Source: Bog-473 sp963804055
GTDB taxonomy: Bacteria > Actinomycetota > Acidimicrobiia > Acidimicrobiales > RAAP-2
Reading direction: 5' to 3'
NCBI GenBank assembly: GCA_963804055.1
Contig: CAWDOU010000013.1
Coordinates: forward strand, 434,001 to 498,000
DNA: 64,000 bases
The notes below the pieces were generated by a model. That model saw nothing but the letters and a program-made list of their open reading frames with translations. It ran no database searches and was not told the origin of the DNA. Below are positions 38,458 to 48,248 of this stretch, one piece after another (the stretch's first letter is position 1; each line of letters starts with the position of its first letter). The position numbers and the translations under genes were made by a program.

Positions 38458-38999
38458 TGGCGCGCCCCGGCGGCGCCGCTGGCCGCGGTGCCCTCGGCGT
38501 CGGCCCGCAGCGCAGCCACGGCCTCGTCGATCAGATCGCGATGCGCCTCGGTGTTGACCTCTCGCCCGATGATGCGCTCGACGACGTCCAGCACGAGCTC
38601 ACCCATCCGCTCCGCCGCTTCCTCCACGGCGCGCTGGCGCGCCAGGGCGACCTCGACGGCTGCGTGGTCCACGATGCGATCGTGCTCGGCCTGCGCGGTG
38701 GCCTGCGAGTCGGCGCGCAGCGTCTCGGCGGTGCGGTTGGCCTGGGCCACGATCTCGCGGGCTTGCTGGCGCGCCTCTTCGAGCGCCCGGCGGCGATCCT
38801 CGTCGGCGGCATTGGCGTCGGCCTTTGCCTCGTCCGCCGCCTCGAGCTCCTGCCGGATCAGCTCAGCCCTCTTGTCCAGTTCTGTCTTGAGCGGGGGCAG
38901 CGCGTACCTGCCGATCACGAACAGGACGATCAGGAATGCCAGAAGCTCGACAATGAGGGTCGAGTTGGGGATGAGGAAGTTGCTGTCTGCAATGGGCAT
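38454..38999 (-). CDS. atpF: ATP synthase F0 subunit b
   Basis: 181 aa with one N-terminal membrane helix (STLIVELLAFLIVLFVIGRYAL) and a long charged helix (ELDKRAELIRQELEAADEAKADANAADEDRRRALEEARQQ) forming the peripheral stalk. The gene is separate from atpH, unlike the b-delta fusion of mycobacteria. It follows atpE after 75 bp. Confidence 0.95.
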   Translation of the reverse strand: MPIADSNFLIPNSTLIVELLAFLIVLFVIGRYALPPLKTELDKRAELIRQELEAADEAKADANAADEDRRRALEEARQQAREIVAQANRTAETLRADSQATAQAEHDRIVDHAAVEVALARQRAVEEAAERMGELVLDVVERIIGREVNTEAHRDLIDEAVAALRADAEGTAASGAAGARQ

Positions 39000-39074
39000 A
39001 TTGGTCTCAGTCTGTGCGTGAGGTCGGTGTTGCGCCCGGTCGCCGTGCGGCGGCGGAGGGCTTCAGCCGCGGGC

Positions 39075-39335
39075 CTACTTCTTGTAGAGCGAGAAGATGA
39101 AGAGCGCGGTGAAGGCCAGGTTGATGAAGTACATGGCCTCGACCAGACCCACCGTCAGGAACATGATCGTGAAGAGGCGTCCCTGGGCCTCGGGCTGGCG
39201 GGCCACGCCGTTGATGGTGGCGCTTCCGGCCAGGCCGTCACCGACTGCGGCACCGATGGCGCCGCCGCCCAGGGCCAGGCCACCGCCGACCATGGCTCCG
39301 GCCAACTGGATGGCCTGTTGTGTTGAATCTGCCAT
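39075..39335 (-). CDS. atpE: ATP synthase F0 subunit c
   Basis: 86-aa hairpin of two membrane helices. The first has the Gly-rich packing motif AMVGGGLALGGGAIGAAVGDG, the polar loop is RQPEAQG, and the ion-binding Glu lies in FLTVGLVEAMYFINLAF. The residues after Glu lack the Ser/Thr typical of sodium-type rings, so protons are the likely ion. Confidence 0.97.
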   Translation of the reverse strand: MADSTQQAIQLAGAMVGGGLALGGGAIGAAVGDGLAGSATINGVARQPEAQGRLFTIMFLTVGLVEAMYFINLAFTALFIFSLYKK

Positions 39336-39357
39336 GTGATGCTCTCCTTTGTTGTGA

Positions 39358-40236
39358 CTACTGATCTACTGCGGCTGAGGCGAAGTTCATGGAGGGTGTC
39401 TCCTCGGCGAAGTCCATGCCGTGGATCTTCTCGTGCTGCTTGCCTTCGTCGTGCTCCGTGCTCATGGCCACGTCGAAGTAGAGGATCGTCAAGAGGGCGA
39501 AGATGAACGCCTGAATGGCACCGATGCCCAGGTCGAAGAGCTTCCAGGCCGGGTTGAGGACCAGGACGAGAACGTTGCCGACCGGGATGGCGCCGATCTT
39601 CCACACGCCCAGGTAGGCGATCAGCGACAGCATGAGGGTGCCCGAGAGGAGGTTGCCGAACAATCGAAGGGCGAGGGTGATCGGCTTGGCGATCTCCTCC
39701 ACGAGGTTGATGAAGATGTTGAAGGGGATGAGGAAGACCGGGAACGGCTGCATGGCGTAGTGCCTGAAGTACCCGCCGACCCCCCTGGCCCGGACCGACG
39801 AGATGTGCACGAGCACAATTACGTAGAGCGCCATCGCAAGGGGCAGGTTGATGTCCGCGTTGGGCGGCGCCAGGAAATCGAAATGCGCACCGAGGCCGAG
39901 GGCGGTGAAGGTGTTGCAGACGAAGATGAAGAGGAAGAGCGTGGCGGCGAGCGGGATCACCTTGGCGCCGGCCGGGCCGATGGTGCCGTCCACCTGCTTG
40001 GTCAGGGCGCCGATCCCCATCTCCCAGGCCGCCTGCAGCCGCTTCGGCACGCCGCTGGTCACCTGCCGGCGGAGCATGATCGCCACGATGCAGCACACGA
40101 TGACCGCCGCACCGGTGGCCCAGACCGTGTCCATGTTGAGGGTGAACGGACCGACCTTCTTCGTCACGTGGTCACCGACCGTGATGCTGGTCGAGGCCAG
40201 GATGAAGGTGTGCGGGCTGCCACCGAGCATGCTCAT
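39358..40236 (-). CDS. atpB: ATP synthase F0 subunit a
   Basis: 292-aa multi-helix subunit that forms the proton half channels. The essential Arg is in ITLALRLFGNLLSGTLMLSL. A short acidic/His-rich C-terminus follows the last helix (AFIFALLTILYFDVAMSTEHDEGKQHEK). The ATG overlaps the stop of the preceding gene (ATGA). Confidence 0.96.
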   Translation of the reverse strand: MSMLGGSPHTFILASTSITVGDHVTKKVGPFTLNMDTVWATGAAVIVCCIVAIMLRRQVTSGVPKRLQAAWEMGIGALTKQVDGTIGPAGAKVIPLAATLFLFIFVCNTFTALGLGAHFDFLAPPNADINLPLAMALYVIVLVHISSVRARGVGGYFRHYAMQPFPVFLIPFNIFINLVEEIAKPITLALRLFGNLLSGTLMLSLIAYLGVWKIGAIPVGNVLVLVLNPAWKLFDLGIGAIQAFIFALLTILYFDVAMSTEHDEGKQHEKIHGMDFAEETPSMNFASAAVDQ

Positions 40237-40703
40237 GCCGTCCCCTCGTCCTCGTCCTGCAGCGTGAAGGAGACAGAGGCGGCGTCGAGCATGCCGCCGA
40301 CCCCGCCGTTCCCCATCTTGAACATCGACCGGGCCACGTTGCCCAGCAGGACGAGCTGGAACAGGGCGAGGCCGGCCATGACACCCAGACCGAGATCGAA
40401 GGACAGGAAGAGCAGGCCGAGGGCGATCACCGAGATGATGCCCAGACGGATCACCGTGTTGGTCGCCAGCGGCCGCCGGTGGTTCTCGTCGTCACGCAGG
40501 CCGACCTTGATCACCGATCGCTGGATGAGCCGGAAGTTGAAGATCCCGAGGCCGAGGCCGAGGCACAGTCCGAGGCCGGTCAGCGGGGCGTTGAGGGCGA
40601 GGCAGGCCACCAGGCCCACGACCCCGATGACGAGCGCGCTCAACATCGTCCGCCGTGAGACGCGGGCCAGGTCCGGGAGGGCGAAGTTCGCGAACATCGA
40701 CAT
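40233..40703 (-). CDS. AtpI-like membrane protein of the atp operon
   Basis: 156 aa with four hydrophobic segments: SALVIGVVGLVACLALN, GLGLCLGLGLGIFNFRLI, RLGIISVIALGLLFLSF and GVMAGLALFQLVLLGNV. Its position directly before atpB and its layout fit the AtpI/ATP synthase protein I family, thought to help c-ring assembly or Mg uptake. ATG at 40703 has GAGGG 6 nt upstream. Confidence 0.78.
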   Translation of the reverse strand: MSMFANFALPDLARVSRRTMLSALVIGVVGLVACLALNAPLTGLGLCLGLGLGIFNFRLIQRSVIKVGLRDDENHRRPLATNTVIRLGIISVIALGLLFLSFDLGLGVMAGLALFQLVLLGNVARSMFKMGNGGVGGMLDAASVSFTLQDEDEGTA

Positions 40704-40755
40704 CGTCAGCCCTCGCTCCCCGCCGTCGCCCGCATGCACGAACGACGCTGCCGCG

Positions 40756-40989
40756 TCAGGTGTAGCGGTGCAGCGCCTTGTACCCGATCATGACCGCCGA
40801 GGTGACGCCGAACGCCAGACCGGCGAACGTCAGCCACGGGGTGGTGCCCAGCCACGAGTCCAGGAGATACCCGCCCGCTCCTGCGATGATCACGCTGAGA
40901 GCGCAGGCCGTCCCGACCCAGAAGAAGTCCCCCAGCGAAGGGCTGGGGCTGGGGGGCGGTGCCCCGGGCCCGGGGACGTCCCCGCTCAC
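40756..40989 (-). CDS. AtpZ/AtpI-family small membrane protein
   Basis: 77 aa. A Pro/Ser-rich N-terminus is followed by two helices (FFWVGTACALSVIIAGAGGYLLDSWL and PWLTFAGLAFGVTSAVMIGYKALHRY) with the GYLLDxWLGTxPWLT pattern of AtpZ proteins. It is the first gene of the atp operon. The start GTG follows AGG with almost no spacing, so an earlier start is possible. The gap of 184 bp to the wecA-like gene must contain the operon promoter; no clear hexamers stand out. Confidence 0.8.
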   Translation of the reverse strand: MSGDVPGPGAPPPSPSPSLGDFFWVGTACALSVIIAGAGGYLLDSWLGTTPWLTFAGLAFGVTSAVMIGYKALHRYT

Positions 40990-41173
40990 CTGGGCGGGCG
41001 CGTTCGTCGACGCTCACTTGACCACGCATCCGACTGCTGAACCCTTATGCGGTGCGTGGCGCGCCGGAGTCCGTCGTCCACGAAGGTGCCGGGGCGGCAG
41101 CTTCGGACGAGGCGAGGTGGACGGGGTACACAGGCTTCATCTTCGCATCCCGGCCCAGATGCCGTCCAAACGG

Positions 41174-42370
41174 TCAGGACGGGAACTGGACCACCTCGCT
41201 GAGCCGCTCCGCTCCGTCGGGAGGGGGCGGACTTCCCAGGTTGCGCTCATCTTCCTCGTCGTCCCCGTTCCCCCGGCGCAGCCCGGGGTGGAAGAAGGTG
41301 TACAGCGCCACCCCGAGGGCGGCGGCGCCGATCGGGATGAAGGCGTTGACCTGGTGCACGAACAGGGGGAAGAGCAGGAAGCTGGAGAGGATCGCCGTCC
41401 AGGCCCACAGGATGATGACGCTGCGCCGGGGCCCGTGGCCGAGTTTCAGCAGGCGATGGTGGATGTGCTCCTTGTCCGGGGTGTCGAAGCTCGTCCCCCG
41501 CGCCGTGCGCCGCACGAAGGCGAAGGCCATGTCGACCAGTGGGACGCCGAGGATGAGGATCGGGATGAAGAGGGGGGCGAAGAAGAAGTAGGTGACGCCG
41601 CTGATCGGCACGGCGGTCGGGACGCGGCCGCCGATCACCATGGTCGAGGCGGCCAGGAGGAGTCCCAGGAAGTGCGCGCCGGCATCGCCCATGAAGATCC
41701 GGGCCGGGTTGAAGTTGAAGGGCAGGAAGCCGAGGCAGATCCCGCAGGCCGCCACGGCGACCAGAGGCCCGATGTTGTCGCTCGGGAGGAGCCCGAGGCC
41801 CATGAGGCGGATGCCGTAGAGCGCCAGGGCGCCCCCTCCGATCGCCACCACGCCGGCGGCCAGGCCGTCGAGGCCGTCGATCAGGTTGACCGCATTGGTC
41901 AACGCGATCACCCAGGCTGCCGTGATGAGCGGCACGATGCCCGGCGTGAGCACGAAGAACCCGGCCAGCGGGATCTTGAGCTCGTACATCGTGACCCCGC
42001 TGAAATAGAGGATGCTGGCGGCCAGCACCTGACCCGCCATCTTGGCCGGGGCCGACATGTCACGGACGTCGTCGATCAGGCCGACGCCGAACATGGCCCC
42101 GGCGGCCAGCACGACGCCGGTCATCTCCGGTGAGTCCTGGAAGATCGGGCGCAGCTGCGGGACGGCCGCCGCGCCGAGGACGGCGACCATGAACCCCATG
42201 AACATGGCTGCGCCACCGCCGTAGGGGATCGGCTTGGTGTGCACCGTCCGCTCTCCCGGATGGGCGACGTACCCGACCCGCAGCGCAATGCGCTTGGCCG
42301 GGACGGTCAGTGCGGCGGTGGCACCCGCCGCAATCACCAGGACCAGGCCGTACCAGCCGATGTCGGGCAC
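41174..42370 (-). CDS. wecA: WecA/TagO-type undecaprenyl-phosphate sugar-1-phosphate transferase
   Basis: 398-aa polytopic enzyme of the MraY/WecA family. It transfers a UDP-activated aminosugar phosphate to the polyprenyl phosphate carrier. Active-site blocks: GVGLIDDVRDMSAPAKM, ALTNAVNLIDGLDGLAAGV and NPARIFMGDAGAHFLGLLL, and a C-terminal HIHHRLL. The position before the atp operon equals that of rfe in M. tuberculosis, where the enzyme starts arabinogalactan linker synthesis. The exact sugar is not shown by sequence. It starts 3 bp after glyA ends. Confidence 0.88.
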   Translation of the reverse strand: MPDIGWYGLVLVIAAGATAALTVPAKRIALRVGYVAHPGERTVHTKPIPYGGGAAMFMGFMVAVLGAAAVPQLRPIFQDSPEMTGVVLAAGAMFGVGLIDDVRDMSAPAKMAGQVLAASILYFSGVTMYELKIPLAGFFVLTPGIVPLITAAWVIALTNAVNLIDGLDGLAAGVVAIGGGALALYGIRLMGLGLLPSDNIGPLVAVAACGICLGFLPFNFNPARIFMGDAGAHFLGLLLAASTMVIGGRVPTAVPISGVTYFFFAPLFIPILILGVPLVDMAFAFVRRTARGTSFDTPDKEHIHHRLLKLGHGPRRSVIILWAWTAILSSFLLFPLFVHQVNAFIPIGAAALGVALYTFFHPGLRRGNGDDEEDERNLGSPPPPDGAERLSEVVQFPS

Positions 42371-42373
42371 GTG

Positions 42374-43657
42374 TCAGGCCAGGAGATCGGGGTACGGCCG
42401 GAAGGCGGCGCACAGCGTGGCGACCTCCGCACGCACCGCGTCGATCTCCCCCTCGTCGGTCCGGGACTTGAGCGTGCGCACGATGAGGTCGGCCACCATC
42501 CGCATTTCGTCGGTCCCCATACCGGCCGTCGTCTCGGCCGCCGTCCCCAGGCGCAGGCCGGAGGTGAGGAACGGGGAGCGCGGGTCGTCGGGGATCGTGT
42601 TCCGGTTGCAGGTGATCCCGGCCCGGTCCAGGACCTCCTGGGCTTCCTTCCCGGTCAGCTCGGGGTCGAACGGCTGCAGGTCGACCAGCAGCATGTGGTT
42701 GTCGGTGCCACCGGAGACCAACCGGAACCCGTGCCCGGCCAGCGCCCGGGCCAGGGCGGCTGCGTTGGCCACCACGCCCTCGGCATACTGGCGGAACTCC
42801 GGTCGCGCCGCCTCGGCGAAGGCCACCGCCTTGGCGGCGATCACGTGCTCGAGCGGACCCCCCTGGAGCCCCGGGAACACCGCGCTGTCGATCTTCTTGG
42901 CCAGGTCCTCCCCGCACAGGATGGCGCCGCCGCGCGGCCCCCGCAGCGTCTTGTGGGTGGTCAGCGTGACGACGTCGGCCACGCCCACCGGGCTCGGGTG
43001 GACCCCGCCGGCAATGAGGCCGGCCGGGTGGGCGGCGTCGAACATGAAGCGCGCTCCCACCGAGTCGGCGATCTCGCGGAAGGGCCGCGGATCGATCACC
43101 CGCGAGTAAGCCGTCGAGCCCGCCACAATGAGCGCCGGCTTCTCCGTCTTGGCGAGGTGGGCGACCTGGTCGAAGTCGATGATCTCGCCCGGGTTGGCTT
43201 CGTCCGACGACTGCGGCGTGACGCCGTAGGACACGAAGCGCCAGAACTTCGAGACGATGGATGCGGGCGAGCCGTGGGTGAGGTGGCCGCCGTGATCGAG
43301 GCGCATGGCGAGGACGGTCGCCCCCGGCTCCAGCAGCGCCTGGTACACGGCCAGGTTGGCGTTGGCCCCGGCGTGAGGCTGCACGTTGGCGTGCTCGGCC
43401 CCGAACAGCGCAGTGGCCCGGTTGCGCGCCAGCTCCTCCACCTCGTCGATGACGCGGTTGCCTCCGTAGTAGCGCCGACCCGGGTAGCCCTCGGCGTACT
43501 TGTTCGTCAGCACCGAACCCGAGGCCGCCAGCACGGCCGGTGAGGTGAAGTTCTCCGAAGCGATCAGCTGCACGGTCGTCTGCTGCCGATTGAGCTCTTC
43601 GCCGATGAGCTGCGCCACCTCCGGGTCGGCGGCCAGGGCCGTCTCGTAGCTGCTCAT
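42374..43657 (-). CDS. glyA: Serine hydroxymethyltransferase
   Basis: 427-aa PLP enzyme that converts serine and tetrahydrofolate to glycine and methylene-tetrahydrofolate. The PLP lysine is in VVTLTTHKTLRGPRGGAIL. SENFTSPAVLAASGSVLTNKYAEGYPGRRYYGG and HVIAAKAVAFAEA are further signatures. The length is standard. It heads the transcription unit leading into the wecA-like gene. Confidence 0.96.
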   Translation of the reverse strand: MSSYETALAADPEVAQLIGEELNRQQTTVQLIASENFTSPAVLAASGSVLTNKYAEGYPGRRYYGGNRVIDEVEELARNRATALFGAEHANVQPHAGANANLAVYQALLEPGATVLAMRLDHGGHLTHGSPASIVSKFWRFVSYGVTPQSSDEANPGEIIDFDQVAHLAKTEKPALIVAGSTAYSRVIDPRPFREIADSVGARFMFDAAHPAGLIAGGVHPSPVGVADVVTLTTHKTLRGPRGGAILCGEDLAKKIDSAVFPGLQGGPLEHVIAAKAVAFAEAARPEFRQYAEGVVANAAALARALAGHGFRLVSGGTDNHMLLVDLQPFDPELTGKEAQEVLDRAGITCNRNTIPDDPRSPFLTSGLRLGTAAETTAGMGTDEMRMVADLIVRTLKSRTDEGEIDAVRAEVATLCAAFRPYPDLLA

Positions 43658-43749
43658 GGAATCCCTTCGACCGATCTGTGGAGGACGCTAGTGAGTGTAC
43701 CGGCGCACCGGGGAGCCCTCGGGGCGTCAACCGGTACGCTCCCCGGTCC

Positions 43750-45313
43750 ATGGTGCTCGACCCGCGAACCCCAGTCGTGGTCGGCGTGGGTCAGGTGTCG
43801 ACCCCGCCCGACGCCGGGCTCGATCCCGCCGCACGGCCCGAGCCGCTCGACCTGATGGCGGCGGCCCTGCTGGCGGCGGCGGAGGACTGTGACGGCGTCG
43901 CAGCGGGCGCAGCAGCTCCGGCAGGGCGGTCCCTGGTCCGGCGCGCCGACTCCGTCCGCGTCGTGGCGTCGCTGGGCTGGAGGGTCCCCGACCCGGCTCG
44001 CCTGGTGGCGGCGCGGCTCGGCTTCGCCGAGCATGACCTCCCGGCCGAGCTCATGGTCTCCTCCATCGGGGGGAACAACCCGCAGGCGCTGATGCACGAC
44101 GCCTGCCTCGCCATCAGCCGGGGCGAACGTGACGTGGTCCTGGTCACCGGAGCAGAGGCGATGTACGCCCGCGCCCTGGCCCGCCGGGACCCGGCCAAGC
44201 CGTGGCTCGAGTGGGCCGGCCAGCCCGAGGGCACCCCACCGGCGACGCCCTTCGGGGTCGACAAACCCGGCGCCACCGAGCTCGAGATGCGGCGCGGGGT
44301 CATGTTGCCCGTGCACGCCTACCCGTTGTTCGAGAACGCACTGCGGGCGGCCAACGGCTGGACGCTGCGCGAGCACGCCGACCGCATCGGCGCGCTCTGG
44401 TCAGGGTTCAGCCAGGTGGCCGCCGGCAACCCGCACGCGTGGATCCGGCGGGCCCGCACGCCCGAGGAGATCGTCGCCCCGGGGCCCGGCAACCGCATGG
44501 TGTCGTTCCCCTACCCCAAGCTCTGCACGGCCAACATGCAGGTCGACCAGGGCGCTGCCTTCATCGTGTGCTCCGCGGACGCGGCCCGCGCCGCCGGCGT
44601 GCCCGAGGAACGCTGGGTCTTCCCGCTGGCGGGTGCCGACGCCAACGACCACTGGTACATCTCGGAACGCCCCGAGCTCCACCGCTCCCCCGCCATCCGC
44701 CTCGCCGGTGCCGCCGCCCTGGAGCAGGCCGGGCTGGGCGTCGACGACATCGCGTTCGTGGACCTCTACTCCTGCTTCCCGGTCGCGGTGCAGATGGCGG
44801 CAGGCGAGCTGGGGCTGGCCGTCGACGATCCGGACCGGCCGTTGACCTTGACCGGCGGGCTCACGTTCGGCGGGGGTCCCGGCAACAACTACGCGTCCGC
44901 ACGGCATCGCCCAGGCCGTCGGTGCGCTGCGCCGCGCCCCGGAGAGCGCAGCGCTCGTCAGCGGCCTGGGGTGGTACGCCACCAAGCACTCCCTCGGGGT
45001 CTACGCCGGCCGGCCACGGGCGCAGGGCGGCCGGCCGTTCGCGTGGGAGAACGTGCAGGCCGCCGTCGACGCCCTGCCGCGCTGCGTGGTCGATCCCGAC
45101 GCCACCGGCCCCGTCCGCGTCGAGACCTACACCGTCACCTACGACCGTGAGGGCGCGCCCGAGCGCGGCATCCTGGCCTGCCGCACCGCGGACGGCAACC
45201 GGGCCTGGGGCAACGTCTCGGACCCCGACGCGCTGGCCCTGCTGTGTGCCGAAGAGGGCATCGGGCGCACCGGCGCCCTGGCCACCGACGGCACCCTGAC
45301 CCTGATCGGGTAG
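43750..45313 (+). pseudogene. Thiolase-like (SCP2/TLP type) protein, frameshifted (possible sequence error)
   Basis: About 520 aa when repaired. The thiolase fold is indicated by VLDPRTPVVVGVGQV, RGERDVVLVTGAEAMYARALAR, VDQGAAFIVCSADAARAAGVP and VDLYSCFPVAVQMAA. At the nucleophile position the sequence reads GGNNPQALMH, without the catalytic Cys of degradative thiolases. The GHP motif is replaced by GGPGNNYASHG. Such proteins resemble mycobacterial thiolase-like proteins whose reaction is unclear. The frame breaks at ASxHGIAQAVGALRR. One extra G at 44899 explains it, and the C-terminus then runs to 45313. Confidence 0.78.
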
Positions 45314-45353
45314 GCCACACAGGCCTCCACCCGGTTGCGGCCCCTTCCGCCAT

Positions 45354-45374
45354 ATAGTTAGACTGGCTAACTAT
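45354..45374. promoter_or_regulatory. Perfect inverted repeat, putative operator of the deacylase-dioxygenase pair
   Basis: ATAGTTAG-ACTGG-CTAACTAT is a perfect 8-bp inverted repeat with a 5-bp centre in otherwise GC-rich DNA. Its left arm overlaps TATAGT (45353-45358), a near-consensus -10 box, 52 bp before the deacylase ATG. The symmetry and size fit a TetR-type repressor. No TetR gene is nearby. Confidence 0.68.
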
Positions 45375-45410
45375 CTTCCCCGGCGCGACGGGGGAGACGA
45401 GAGGTGGGGC

Positions 45411-47190
45411 ATGGCAGAGACGGCACACGACCTGGTGATCCGGGGCGGGATGGTGGCCGACGGGCGGGGAGGCGAGCCCCGCCGGGCCGACGTGGCGGTG
45501 GACAGCGGGAGCATCGCCGCCGTGGGCCCGGTGCGCGGGCGGGGTGCACACGAGATCGACGCCCGTGGGCTTCTGGTCACCCCGGGCTTCGTGGACATCC
45601 ACACCCACTACGACGGGCAGGCGACGTGGGAGGAGCGGATGACGCCGTCGAGCTGGCACGGCGTGACGACCGCGGTCATGGGGAACTGCGGGGTGGGCTT
45701 CGCACCCGTGCGTCCCGACGCCCACCCGCGGCTCATTTCGCTCATGGAGGGCGTCGAGGACATTCCGGGCGCGGTGCTCGACGAGGGGATCGACTGGTCG
45801 TGGGAGACCTTCGGCGAGTACCTCGACGCGGTCGACCGGCGTCGGCACGATATCGACCTCTGCGCGCAACTCCCCCACGGCGCGCTGCGGCTCTACGTGA
45901 TGGGCGAGCGGGCGGCGCGACTGGAGAGACGCGACACCCGAGGACATCGAGGCCATGCGCGGCCTGGCGACCGAAGCCCTGCGGGACGGGGCCATCGGGT
46001 TCTCCACCTCACGGACGCTGAACCACCGCACGGCGAGCGGTGACCCCACGCCGTCGCTGCGTGCCGGCACGGACGAGCTCGAGGCGATCGCACTCGGCGT
46101 GGCCGACGCCGGGCATGGCGTCGTGGAGCTGATCTCCGACTTCTGGCCGGACACCGAGGGCGAGTTCGAGCTGGTCCGGGCCATGGTGGCGCGCACCGGC
46201 GTCCCGCTCTCCCTGTCGCTGGCCCAGAGCCATCGGCGTCCCGAGGCGTGGCGCGACCTCCTGGGGCGGATTGAGGCCGCCGCCGCCGAAGGCCTGCCCA
46301 TCCGGGCCCAGGTCGCCCCGCGCCCCGTCGGACTGCTCGTCGGCCTGCAGTCCTCGCACCACCCGCTGCTGGCCTTCCCCTCCTTCGGTGACACCGCCGC
46401 CCTGCCCGTCGCAGAGCAGGCTCGCGCGCTGCGCGACCCGTCCTGCCGCTCCCGCCTCCTGGCCGACATGGCGTCGGATGCCCGCCCGGGCGACGGAGAC
46501 GGCCGGGGGAACACGGCGGTGGGACGCCGGCGTCGCCCGATCGACTACGGGCGCCTCTATCCGCTGGGCGATATTCCCGACTACGAGCCCGCGCCCGAGA
46601 ACAGCCTGCTGCGGCTCGCCGCGTCACGTGGTGTCGACCCCGCTGCGCTGCTGTTGGACCTGCTGTCCGAGAACGACGGCCGTAACTTCCTCTACACCCC
46701 GTTCTCCAACTACGCGGACGGGAACCTCGACGCCTGCGGCGAGATGCTGGCCCACCCGCTCACCCTGTTGGGCCTGGGTGACGGCGGCGCCCACGTCGGG
46801 CTCATCTCCGACGCCAGCTTCCCCACCTACGCCCTCTCCCACTGGGCCCGAGACCGGGCCCGTGACCGCCTGCCGGTGGGACAGGTCGTCCAGCAGCTGA
46901 CCAGCGCGACCGCGGCGGCCGTCGGCCTCCACGACCGTGGGGTCCTGGCCCCCGGCCTGCGGGCCGACGTCAACGTCATCGACTTCGACCGCCTGTCCTG
47001 TGCGGCGCCGGTCATGGCCTACGACCTGCCCGCGGGGGGCAAGCGCCTGCTGCAGGGCGCCCACGGCTACCGCGCCACCATCGTCGCCGGCAGGATCACG
47101 TACTGCGACGGGGAGCCGACCGGTGCCCTGCCCGGGCGCCTGGTGCGCGGAGGGCGCGACACCGCCCGCATTCGAGAGGGGTCCGCATGA
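45411..47190 (+). pseudogene. N-acyl-D-amino-acid deacylase-like amidohydrolase, frameshifted (possible sequence error)
   Basis: About 592 aa when repaired. It belongs to the D-aminoacylase branch of amidohydrolases: an N-terminal DLVIRGGMVADGRGGEP, the metal motif GFVDIHTHYDGQATWE, GVTTAVMGNCGVGFAPVRP, and C-terminal GDGGAHVGLISDASFPTYAL. Members hydrolyse N-acyl-D-amino acids or related amides. The frame is broken at about 45927 (ARLE then DATPEDIEAMRGLATEALRDGAIGFSTSR); one extra A explains it. Its stop overlaps the TauD start (ATGA). Confidence 0.82.
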
Positions 47191-48239
47191 AGGCCGGCGC
47201 ACTGCACGAGCTCGAGCCCGCCGCCGAATGGCGCGCCGGTGACATCGCGGATCCCGCCCAGTGGACGTTGCGCCTCACCGCCGATGATCAGGACGAGCTC
47301 GAGGCCGCCCTCACCGCGGCGAAGAAGAAGAGTGCCGACCCGTTGGACCTGACACGCGAGGACTTTCCCCTCCCTCGGCTCGCCGACAAGCTCGACGGCG
47401 TCGTGGACACCCTGTTGAACGGCCGTGGGTTCGCGCGCGTTGCCACGCTCGACACCACCCGTTACGGCGACGACGACCTCACACTCCTCTACTGGGGCAT
47501 CGGCCTGCATCTCGGCGAGCCGTGGGCGCAGAACCAGTACGGCCACGTGCTGGGGGACGTCACCGACCAGGGCAAGACGATCGACGATCCGACGGTGCGC
47601 GGCAACGAGCTCGGTGGGATCGCGCTCGACTACCACACCGACGGATCCGATCTGGTCGGCCTCCTCTGCCTGCGCACGGCGCGCACGGGCGGCCTGTCCT
47701 GCGTGGCGAACGCGGTGGCCATCCACAACCACCTGGTGCGGGAGCGGCCCGACCTGGCGGCTGCACTCTACGAGCCGTTGCCCTACGACACGAGGGGCGA
47801 GCAGGCCGAGGGCGCGCAGGCGTTCTATTCGGTCCCGGCCTTCACCGAGCACGCAGGGCGCCTCTTCGTCCGCTTCATCCCCCAGTACATCCTCGCCTCG
47901 CAGCGCCACCCCGAGGCCCCTCGGCTCAGCACAACGGCACGAGAGGCCATTGCCGCCGCCTCCGCGTTGGCCAACGATCCCGACTTCAACGTCTACATGG
48001 ACCTGCGGCCGGGCGAGATGCAGTTCATCAACAACTATCACGTGCTCCACGGCCGCACCGCCTACGAGGACGACGTGGCGCACGGCTACAAGCGACACCT
48101 CAAGCGCTTGTGGCTGGCCACCCACGCGCTGACCGATCGACCGTCGTACTTCGCCGCGCTGGGTCGGCGCAGCCACTGGGAGGCGCGGCGCTCCGTCAGC
48201 ACCCTGCCTGCGGTGGAGCGGGTCGACGCCGGCTCATGA
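47187..48239 (+). CDS. TauD/TfdA-family dioxygenase
   Basis: 350-aa Fe(II)/2-oxoglutarate dioxygenase. The iron ligands are His-x-Asp in LDYHTDGSDLVGLLCL and the distal His in NNYHVLHGRTAYED, and the 2-oxoglutarate Arg lies in KRHLKRLWLATHA. Members hydroxylate sulfonates, phenoxy acids or small metabolites. It is translationally coupled to the deacylase-like gene, so both probably act on one acylated or amino compound. Confidence 0.87.
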   Translation: MKAGALHELEPAAEWRAGDIADPAQWTLRLTADDQDELEAALTAAKKKSADPLDLTREDFPLPRLADKLDGVVDTLLNGRGFARVATLDTTRYGDDDLTLLYWGIGLHLGEPWAQNQYGHVLGDVTDQGKTIDDPTVRGNELGGIALDYHTDGSDLVGLLCLRTARTGGLSCVANAVAIHNHLVRERPDLAAALYEPLPYDTRGEQAEGAQAFYSVPAFTEHAGRLFVRFIPQYILASQRHPEAPRLSTTAREAIAAASALANDPDFNVYMDLRPGEMQFINNYHVLHGRTAYEDDVAHGYKRHLKRLWLATHALTDRPSYFAALGRRSHWEARRSVSTLPAVERVDAGS

Positions 48240-48248
48240 GCCGGAGGC

